The notes beneath the pieces were generated by a model that was given only the letters and a program-made list of their open reading frames with translations, did no database searches and had not been told where the DNA came from. From NCBI GenBank assembly GCA_021812735.1, contig JAKAMV010000161.1, positions 1-13,828 of the forward strand: 13,828 nucleotides of DNA, read 5' to 3'. Within the stretch, counting starts at the first letter, position 1, and the number at the start of each line of letters is the position of its first letter. Position numbers and translations under genes: made by a program. This DNA is from Chloroflexota bacterium (GTDB taxonomy: Bacteria > Chloroflexota > Limnocylindria > Limnocylindrales > CSP1-4). Positions 1-5,600 of the stretch are shown here, piece after piece.

Positions 1-430
1 CGGCCAGCGGCGCCAGCACGGACGTGGCCGCGCCGCCGACACCGAACTCGAGACCGCCGCCCAGCAGCAGGCCGGCCATACCGAGCGCGGCCAGCGACGC
101 GGCGAGGGGGCCCGCGACGGACCGTCGGCCCGCCAGCGGGGCGAGGAGGCGACGCCAGACCGTCGGGCGGCGCAGTGACGCGGCCTGCCGCTCGTCCAGG
201 CGGAAGTCCCTCGGTCGGGCGGGGGCCGGCGTCGCCGCCAGGGCGGCCGAGACGGAGCGCAGGTCGCGGTGGAGGCTGGCGCATGCCGGGCAGGACGCGA
301 CCAGCGCGACGGCGCGCTCAAGGTCGTCGCCGGTCAGGTCGCCCGCTTCGTAGGCCGCGATCAGCAGCCGATCGTGCGAGGCATGGGGATCGCCCGTGCC
401 GGGGTCGGCAGCGCCGGGCAGCCGGGTCAT
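1..430 (-). CDS. Anti-sigma factor, zinc-finger-like, membrane-anchored (partial, C-terminus beyond window)
   Basis: Probable anti-sigma factor that would hold the ECF sigma factor encoded just upstream at the membrane until a signal releases it. The frame is open from ATG at 430 down to the left edge, about 143 codons, so the C-terminus is missing. Residues 16-57 look like the zinc-finger anti-sigma fold: His16/His19, an acidic helix (AAYEAGDLTGDDLERA), then C47-P-A-C50 and H54. Residues 73-88 carry PRDFRL followed by Q-A-A-x-L-R-R, a linker I associate with Chloroflexota/Actinobacteria anti-sigma proteins. Residues about 106-127 (GPLAASLAALGMAGLLLGGG) form a plausible membrane helix. The start ATG overlaps the sigma stop TGA (ATGA, 427-430), so translation is probably coupled. 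The signal sensed cannot be told from this fragment. The gene is easy to miss because the frame has no stop inside the window. Confidence 0.82.
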   Translation of the reverse strand, partial: MTRLPGAADPGTGDPHASHDRLLIAAYEAGDLTGDDLERAVALVASCPACASLHRDLRSVSAALAATPAPARPRDFRLDERQAASLRRPTVWRRLLAPLAGRRSVAGPLAASLAALGMAGLLLGGGLEFGVGGAATSVLAPLA

Positions 431-1095
431 GCCTCGTCTCCCCGGAACAGGTGCAGCGACGTCTCAAGGCGGTCCCGCAGCGCGAGCCGACCGCGGTGGA
501 TCCGCGACTTCACCGTCCCCAGCGACACGCCCGTCAGGGTCGCGATCTCCTGATAGTCGAACCCCTCCACGTCGAACAGGACGATCGCGTGCCGCTGGTC
601 CGACGTGATCTGGGCGAGCGCCGCCTGAAGCGCCCGTCCCCGCTCGAGGTCCAGAGCCGTTCGCTCGGGGTCCGCCTCCGGTCCGGCAGGCGGCTGCCAG
701 GAGTCGTCCTCGAACGCCGGGTACGGCTGGGCCGGGCGACGCTTGCGCAGCCGCTGCTGGTCCATCGCGGCGTTGACCGCGATCCGGCTGAGCCACGAGC
801 GGACGCTGCCCCCGCGGAACGACCCCAGGTTCCGGTAGGCGGCGAAGAAGGCCTCCTGCACGGCGTCGGCCGCCTGGTCGCGGTCGGGCACCATGCGAAC
901 GACGAGGGTGTACAAGTGGTCCTGGTACAGCTCCACGAGCCCGTTGAACGCGTCGAGCGATCCGTCGCGTGCCTGCTCCAGCAGGACCAGGTCGCGATGG
1001 CGGGTCAGCTCGTCGGCGGCACCAGCCGGCCGGACGTCCTCCACGACGGGTTCGACCCCCCTGACGGCGATGGCGAGGCGCGGCGAGTCTAGCAT
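427..1095 (-). CDS. ECF-type RNA polymerase sigma factor (sigma-70 family)
   Basis: Alternative sigma factor that directs RNA polymerase to a stress or envelope regulon; 222 residues from the ATG at 1095. Region 2 spans about residues 50-118 (F-N-x-L-V-E-L-Y, then DAVQEAFFAAYRNLGSF and SWLSRIAVNAAMDQQRLRKR). A short acidic/proline linker follows, and region 4 spans about 147-212 with the helix-turn-helix YQEIATLTGVSLGTVKSRIH. There is no extra C-terminal domain. The gene ends inside the start codon of the anti-sigma gene. Start choice is uncertain. The frame stays open upstream across the antisense of the tRNA gene, but that extension is an artefact. The ATG used here contains a TAGACT hexamer that resembles a promoter, so the true start may be GTG at 1044 (residue 18), which has AGGGGGG 11 nt upstream and would give 205 residues. 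Identity as an ECF sigma is secure; the exact subgroup was not assigned. Confidence 0.92.
   Translation of the reverse strand: MLDSPRLAIAVRGVEPVVEDVRPAGAADELTRHRDLVLLEQARDGSLDAFNGLVELYQDHLYTLVVRMVPDRDQAADAVQEAFFAAYRNLGSFRGGSVRSWLSRIAVNAAMDQQRLRKRRPAQPYPAFEDDSWQPPAGPEADPERTALDLERGRALQAALAQITSDQRHAIVLFDVEGFDYQEIATLTGVSLGTVKSRIHRGRLALRDRLETSLHLFRGDEA
1086..1091 (-). promoter_or_regulatory. Candidate -10 element of the sigma/anti-sigma operon
   Basis: On the minus strand the sequence reads GCTAGACTCG, identical over ten bases to the element before the TerB-YCII gene (plus strand, from 1682). TAGACT here lies inside the first codons of the sigma ORF (ATG-CTA-GAC-TCG). CTA is an unusual leucine codon in this GC-rich DNA. 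A promoter here would start transcription downstream of the annotated ATG and favour the GTG at 1044, about 41 nt from the hexamer. No convincing -35 is visible. Confidence 0.4.
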
Positions 1096-1186
1096 CGGGC
1101 GGATGCGCCCCCCAAGGTGCCGGGCGGACGGGTTGGCGAGCATCGCCGCCCAGACGCCCCGCCCGCCCGGGCGGTTCCCGACCCGG

Positions 1187-1192
1187 TAGGAT
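1187..1192 (+). promoter_or_regulatory. Candidate -10 element of tRNA-Leu
   Basis: TAGGAT lies 7 nt before G1200, the first base of the mature tRNA. With normal -10 spacing, transcription would start at about 1199-1200. No consensus -35 is visible. A perfect 12-bp palindrome (CCGCCCGGGCGG, 1163-1174) lies just upstream. Confidence 0.45.
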
Positions 1193-1199
1193 GGCGCGG

Positions 1200-1285
1200 G
1201 GCGAAGTGGCGGAACGGCAGACGCGGCGGTCTCAAACACCGCTGGGGGCAACCTCGTGTGGGTTCGAATCCCACCTTCGCTACCA
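1200..1285 (+). tRNA. tRNA-Leu (anticodon CAA)
   Basis: The cloverleaf can be traced by hand. The acceptor strand GGCGAAG (1200-1206) pairs with CTTCGCT (1275-1281), leaving a G1-U72 pair. The D arm is GCG/CGC with a GGCAGA loop. The anticodon stem GCGGT/ACCGC holds the loop CTCAAAC, giving anticodon CAA, which reads UUG leucine codons. A long class II variable arm (TGGGGGCAACCTCG) follows, as expected for leucine tRNA. The T arm is GTGGG-TTCGAAT-CCCAC. Discriminator A1282 and CCA (1283-1285) are encoded. The gene stands alone, between the divergent sigma operon and the leader of the small membrane protein. UUG should be rare in DNA this rich in GC, so this is probably a minor isoacceptor. 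Confidence 0.96.
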
Positions 1286-1308
1286 GCGCGAACCGTCGCT
1301 CGGCGCGC
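1286..1308 (+). terminator. Possible hairpin after tRNA-Leu
   Basis: GCGCG (1286-1290) starts directly after the CCA end and can pair with CGCGC (1304-1308) around a 13-nt loop. There is no T-run after it, so this is only a weak candidate for a terminator or 3'-end processing hairpin. Confidence 0.2.
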
Positions 1309-1325
1309 CCGGCGGTGCCCACCTC

Positions 1326-1461
1326 CCGGTGCAACTGACGTGCAGACGGGATTAAGTCTCGGCAACCCACGGCGTCAGCGTGGCACGGCGGCGGCATCAT
1401 GCCGCAGGCGCCCAAGCCGAATTGGCCGGGCGACGCCCAACCCACCACGTCACCACCGGAG
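1326..1461 (+). promoter_or_regulatory. Candidate structured 5' leader (riboswitch-like) of the small membrane protein
   Basis: Four local hairpins can be drawn: AGAC/GTCT (1344-1347/1356-1359), CCACG/CGTGG (1367-1371/1379-1383), GCGGC/GCCGC (1391-1395/1401-1405) and CGCCC/GGGCG with an inner GCC/GGC (1409-1432). They are enclosed by a long-range helix: TGACGTG (1336-1342) with CACGTCA (1446-1452), extended by CCGGTG (1326-1331) with CACCGG (1454-1459). The last two bases of that helix overlap the Shine-Dalgarno GGAG (1458-1461) of the downstream ORF, so the fold could control translation. I do not recognise the consensus of any known riboswitch class. GC-rich DNA forms hairpins easily, so this needs covariation support. 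Confidence 0.35.
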
Positions 1462-1466
1462 CGATC

Positions 1467-1601
1467 ATGACCCCCCTCTACCTCGTCACCCTCGCCGGCA
1501 TCCACTTCTCCGGGAAACTGGCTGCCGTCGCCGTCGTGGCGGTCGTGGTGGTGATCGTGCTCGTCTGGCTGTTCCTGGCACGGGCGCGCGCGGCTCGTTG
1601 A
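1467..1601 (+). CDS. Small single-pass membrane protein (44 residues), unknown function
   Basis: ATG at 1467 is preceded by GGAG (1458-1461) at 5-nt spacing, a good ribosome binding site. The product has a short N-terminus (MTPLYLVTLAGIHFSGK), one very hydrophobic helix at about residues 18-37 (valine/alanine-rich, ending LVWLFL), and a basic tail ARARAAR. The positive tail suggests that the C-terminus faces the cytoplasm. I do not recognise the family. It could be a small regulatory subunit of a membrane complex, a stress peptide, or less likely a type I toxin-like peptide. It lies between tRNA-Leu and the TerB-YCII gene, and a strong potential hairpin (1608-1647) follows its stop codon, suggesting its own transcript. 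The upstream 140 nt could fold into a structured leader. Coding status rests on the RBS, the clean hydrophobic segment and the position; homologues were not checked. Confidence 0.55.
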   Translation: MTPLYLVTLAGIHFSGKLAAVAVVAVVVVIVLVWLFLARARAAR

Positions 1602-1607
1602 CGGGCC

Positions 1608-1647
1608 GCGGCCGGATCACGCCGCCGCCATCCGGGGCCCCGGCCGC
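1608..1647 (+). terminator. Potential hairpin terminator after the small membrane protein gene
   Basis: GCGGCCGG (1608-1615) can pair with CCGGCCGC (1640-1647). An alternative inner stem is CCGGAT (1612-1617) with ATCCGG (1630-1635). It begins 6 nt after the stop codon and lies before the candidate promoter of the next gene. No T-tract follows, as is common in very GC-rich genomes. Confidence 0.35.
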
Positions 1648-1683
1648 CTCAGGTCCTCTCAGGAGCCCCGCATCCCGGGGCGC

Positions 1684-1689
1684 TAGACT
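1684..1689 (+). promoter_or_regulatory. Candidate -10 element of the TerB-YCII gene
   Basis: TAGACT within GCTAGACTCGG lies 37 nt before the ATG at 1727. The ten bases GCTAGACTCG recur on the minus strand at the sigma gene, and TAGACT recurs upstream of dnaE. No -35 consensus is visible. Confidence 0.4.
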
Positions 1690-1726
1690 CGGCCGACACC
1701 ACGTCTCGCAGCGTTCCCAGGGGACC

Positions 1727-2665
1727 ATGAGCCTGTTCCAGTCCATGTTCGGCATCGGCAGCCTCGCGGCGCAGGACGCGCCCGGCGCGTCGGCGCCCGT
1801 CGGCGAGACCGAGAGCGTCCGCCGCATCGCCGCCCGCCTCGGGGCACTGCCGCCCGAGCGGGCGCGCTTCGTCGCCGCGTTCGCCTACCTGCTGGCCCGC
1901 GCCGCCCGGGCGGATCTGGTCATCTCGGACCTCGAGGCCGCGGAGATGGCCCGCCTGATCAGCGAGACGGGCGACATCGACCCCGAGACGGGCGCCCTGG
2001 TGGTGAGCCTCGCGGCGTCGCGCGTGGAGGGCTACGGCGCCACCGACGACTACCTCGTGACCCGCGAGTTCAAGGCGATCTCGACGCCCGAGCAGCGGAG
2101 CCACCTGATCCGCTGCTGCCTGCTGGTGGCGGCCGCCGACGCTGACATCGACGCGCAGGAGTCGTGGCTGGTCAACAGGATCGCCGAGGAGCTCGATGTT
2201 CCCCGGGCCGACCTCAACCGGATCCGGGACGAGTTCACGGACCGCATCGCGGGCCTCGCGGAGGTGCGCCGCCTGCGGGCCGAGGCCGGGTCCCCCGTCG
2301 CGCCCGCCGCGGCGCCGACCACGGCCGCACCCGAAGCGGCGGCCGTGCCGAAGCCCGCGCCAGAGCTCCCCGAGGGCGTGCGCATCGAGCAGGTCTTCCT
2401 GGCGGAGGTGCCCTACACGCCAGAGGCGCCCCGGCTCCGGCCCGCGCTCCGCCCCCAGCACCTGGCACGGCTCCTGCGGCTGCGTCTCCAGGGCCGGATC
2501 ATCGAGGCCGGCGGCACGGCGGACTTCGAGAAGGCGGTGCTCCTGGTTCGAGCCGCCAGCGAGGCCGAGGTGCTCGAGATGATCGCGGACGACGTCTACA
2601 CCTCCGGCGGCGTGTGGCACTCGCCCAGGGTCGTGGGCTACGGGCGGGTGGTCCCCGCCGACTGA
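1727..2665 (+). CDS. TerB-like domain protein fused to a C-terminal YCII-like domain
   Basis: 312 residues. The N-terminal half (about 30-172) is all-helical with two acidic repeats, R-A-D-L-V-I-S-D-L-E-A-A-E-M and ADADIDAQESWLVNRIAEEL. These resemble the A-D-x-x-I-x-x-x-E signature of TerB/DUF533-type domains, associated with tellurite or stress responses and membrane-linked metal sensing. An Ala/Pro linker (about 188-213) leads to a C-terminal domain (about 216-310) with the pattern H-L-x-x-L-L-x-L-x-x-x-G-x-I-x-x-A-G-G, then KAVLLVRAAS, then DDVYTSGGVW and GYGRVV. This matches the YCII-related ferredoxin-like fold. The start ATG has AGGGGA (1719-1724) close upstream. The frame is open further upstream into the tRNA, but that part is not coding. 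There is no signal peptide or membrane helix, so it is probably cytoplasmic. It converges on dnaE with a 23-bp gap. The TerB call is moderate, the YCII call fairly good, the biological role unknown. Confidence 0.8.
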   Translation: MSLFQSMFGIGSLAAQDAPGASAPVGETESVRRIAARLGALPPERARFVAAFAYLLARAARADLVISDLEAAEMARLISETGDIDPETGALVVSLAASRVEGYGATDDYLVTREFKAISTPEQRSHLIRCCLLVAAADADIDAQESWLVNRIAEELDVPRADLNRIRDEFTDRIAGLAEVRRLRAEAGSPVAPAAAPTTAAPEAAAVPKPAPELPEGVRIEQVFLAEVPYTPEAPRLRPALRPQHLARLLRLRLQGRIIEAGGTADFEKAVLLVRAASEAEVLEMIADDVYTSGGVWHSPRVVGYGRVVPAD

Positions 2666-2666
2666 C

Positions 2667-2682
2667 CCGGCGGCCTCGCCGG
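2667..2682. terminator. Bidirectional hairpin between convergent genes
   Basis: CCGGCG (2667-2672), a GCCT loop and CGCCGG (2677-2682) form a perfect 6-bp GC stem. It fills most of the 23-bp gap between the stop of the TerB-YCII gene (2665) and the stop of dnaE (2689). The position between convergent stops suits a shared terminator, though no T-run is present on either side. Confidence 0.5.
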
Positions 2683-2688
2683 TCCCGG

Positions 2689-5600
2689 TCAGCCGAGCGA
2701 CAGGTCGATCACGCCGTCGCCGACGCGCCGCCGCACCTCCGCCTCGAGCTCGGCGTCGTAGGCCACGCCACGGAGCTCCATGGGCAGGGCCGTGCCGCCG
2801 GGCGCCGGCACGTGGACCACCACGCGGGTGGCGCCCGGGCGCTCGCGAAGGACGGCCCGGAACGCCTGCATGGCCGACAGCACGCGCTCGGTGCCGGCCT
2901 CGCGCGCGAAGCGCACGTTGAGGACCGTGCCGGGCGCTGCGTCGATCGGCTGCGACGGCGCCTGGGCCGCTGCCACGGCCCGCGCCCGGAGCTCGTCGGG
3001 GAGCGCCGGCTCGTCCTGCTCGGCGTCATCCGCGGCGCCGGCCAGGTCTGACGGCTCCCGGTAGGTCGGCACCGGCTCGGCGGGCGCCACCCTCGGCAGG
3101 GCCGGCGGCACGGGCGACGCGACGGGCGGGCGCGGCGCCGGCGACACGACCGCCGTGACTGCCGCCGGGGATCCCGTCGTCGGGCGCAAGGCGGGCGATG
3201 GCGACCCGGACCGGCCCGCGGGCGACGGCGCCGGGCGTCCCGAGCCGCCCTGACCCTGCGAGCGCGGTGGCGAGGCGCTGCCCGCGCCATCGGTGGCGTC
3301 GCGCCGCGCGTTGTTGCCGCCGCCGGCCGGCCCGCGGCGCGTGCGTCTGTCGAGCGCGCCAACCTCCCTGGCGAACGCGTCGGGCCCGGCGTCGGCCACC
3401 TGGTCCCAGTCCCACACGGAATCCGCGAGCAGCGACGCCTCGTCGCCACGGTGGTCCACGCGCCCCGCCACGAGCAGGATCGCCCCGTCGCGCCACACGC
3501 CCGCCGTCTGCTCGAACGTCTTGGGGAACACCACCACCTCGATGGTCCCCTGCAGGTCCTCGACCGTGACCACGGCCATGGTGGACTTGCTCTTGGTGAT
3601 CACCGACCGCATGGCGGTCACGATGCCGCCCAGGACCACGCGCTGCCCGTCGAGGGACTCGTCCTTGAGGTCGCCGCTGTAGGCCGTGACGAACTGGCCC
3701 ACGCGGTCGGCCACCTCGCCCATCGGGTGGTCCGAGAGATAGAGCCCCATGAGCTCCTTCTCCCAGCGCAGCCGCTCGCGGACGGGCGCCTCGGGGACGT
3801 CGGGGAGCGGCTTCTCGAGGACCGCGCCGTCGTCGCCGCCCATGTCGAACAGGCTGGTCTGGCCGGACACGCGGTCGCGCTGGGCTGCCTGCCCGGTGGC
3901 CAGGGCGTCGTCGAGCCCCGCCAGCAGCTGCGCCGGGTGGCCGAACGCGTTCAGCGCCCCGACGCGGATGAGCGACTCGAGGACCTTGCGGTTGGCGAGG
4001 CGCACGTCCACGCGCGAGCACAGGTCGGTCAGGCTGCGGAACTCGCCGCCGGTCTGCCGCGAGTCGATGATCGACTGGATGGCGCTCTCGCCGACGTTCT
4101 TCACCGCGAGCAGGCCGAACCGGATGGCGTCGCCCTCCACCGTGAACCCGAGGTGGCTGCGGTGGACGTCCGGCGTGCGCACGTCGATGCCCAGCCGGCG
4201 GCACTCGGCGATGGCTGCGGCCACCTTGTCCGCGTTGTCGCGGAACGTGGACAGCACCGAGGTCATGTACTCGACGGTGTAGTTCGCCTTGAGGTAGGCG
4301 GTCTGGTAGGCCACGAGGCCGTACGTGGTGGCGTGCGCCTTGTTGAACCCGTACCGCTCGAAGGGCTCGAACGCCTTGAACACGGCGTCGATCGTGGCGG
4401 CGGACACGCCGCGCTGGGCGGCCCGCTCCACGAACGTCTCCTTCATCGACCGGAGCACGCTCGACTTCTTCTTGCGGATGGCGTAGCCGAGCGTGTCCGC
4501 CTCGGGGCCCGAGAAGCCGCCGAGCGCCACGGCGGCGGCCATGATGTCCTCCTGGTAGACGAACACCCCGTACGTCCGGTTGAGGAACGGCTCGAGCAGC
4601 GGGTGCAGGTACTCGACCGGCTCCTGGCCGTGCTTGCGGCGGATGTAGGTGGGGATGTTGTCCATTGGCCCCGGCCGGTAGAGCGCCACCATGGCCGCGA
4701 GGTCGTAGACGGTGGTGGGCTGGAGCTCGCGGATGTAGCGGCGCATGCCCGCCGACTCGAGCTGGAACACGCCGGTGGTCTCGCCCGAGGCGAGCAGGCT
4801 GAACGTCTTGGGGTCGTCGAGCGGGATGGACTCGAGGTCCACCTCGATGCCCCGGTGATCGCGGATGAGCTCCACCGCGCGGCGCAGGATGGTGAGGTTG
4901 GACAGGCCCAGGAAGTCGAACTTGAGCAGGCCCAGCGCCTCGATGCCGTGCATCTCGTACTGGGTCATCAGGGCGTCCGAGTTGGTCGCCTTCTGGAGCG
5001 GCATCAGCTCCGTCAGCGGCTCGCGCGAGATGACCACGCCCGCGGCGTGGGTGGAGGCGTTGCGGGCGACGCCCTCGAGCTGCTGCGCGAACCCGATCAG
5101 CTTGCCGATCTGCGGGTCGCCGTCCACCATCTCCTTGAGCGGCGGGCTCATCTCGAGGGCGTCCGCGAGCTTGATTCCCAGCTGGTTGGGCACCGCCTTG
5201 GCGATCTTGTCCACGTCGCCGTAGCCCATGCCCATCACCCGGCCGACGTCCCGGATGGCCGCCCGGGCGAGCATCGTGCCGAAGGTGATGATCTGGGCGA
5301 CGTGGTCCTGGCCGTACTTGCGGCTGACGTAGTTGATGACCTCGCCGCGGCGCTCGTCCTCGAAGTCGATGTCGATGTCGGGCATCGTCACGCGGTCCGG
5401 GTTGAGGAACCGCTCGAACGGCAGCCCGTAGTGGATCGGGTCCACCGGCGTGATGCCCAGGGTGTAGGTCACGATCGAGCCGGGCGCCGAGCCTCGGCAC
5501 GAGGTGGCAATGCCCTCGCTCCGGGCGTAGTTCACGAAGTCGGCCACGATGAGGAAGTAGCCGGCGTACCCCATCTGGTTGATGACGCCCAGCTCGTAGT

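Noticed and set aside
1096..1365. N-terminal extension of the sigma factor across the tRNA antisense
   Set aside because: The peptide G-G-I-R-T-H-T-R-L-P-P is the familiar false translation of the minus strand of a tRNA gene. Sigma homology begins well inside the shorter protein.
1326..1461. Assignment of the leader to a known riboswitch (SAM, cyclic di-GMP, cobalamin, ZTP, fluoride)
   Set aside because: GGCAACCC and similar short strings occur, but the conserved cores of these classes, as I recall them, are absent. Left as unclassified.
1256..1726. Upstream extension of the TerB-YCII frame
   Set aside because: It starts inside the tRNA and crosses the small ORF and its terminator-like hairpin; the sequence is Arg/Pro-rich. 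ATG 1727 has an RBS and starts the structured protein.
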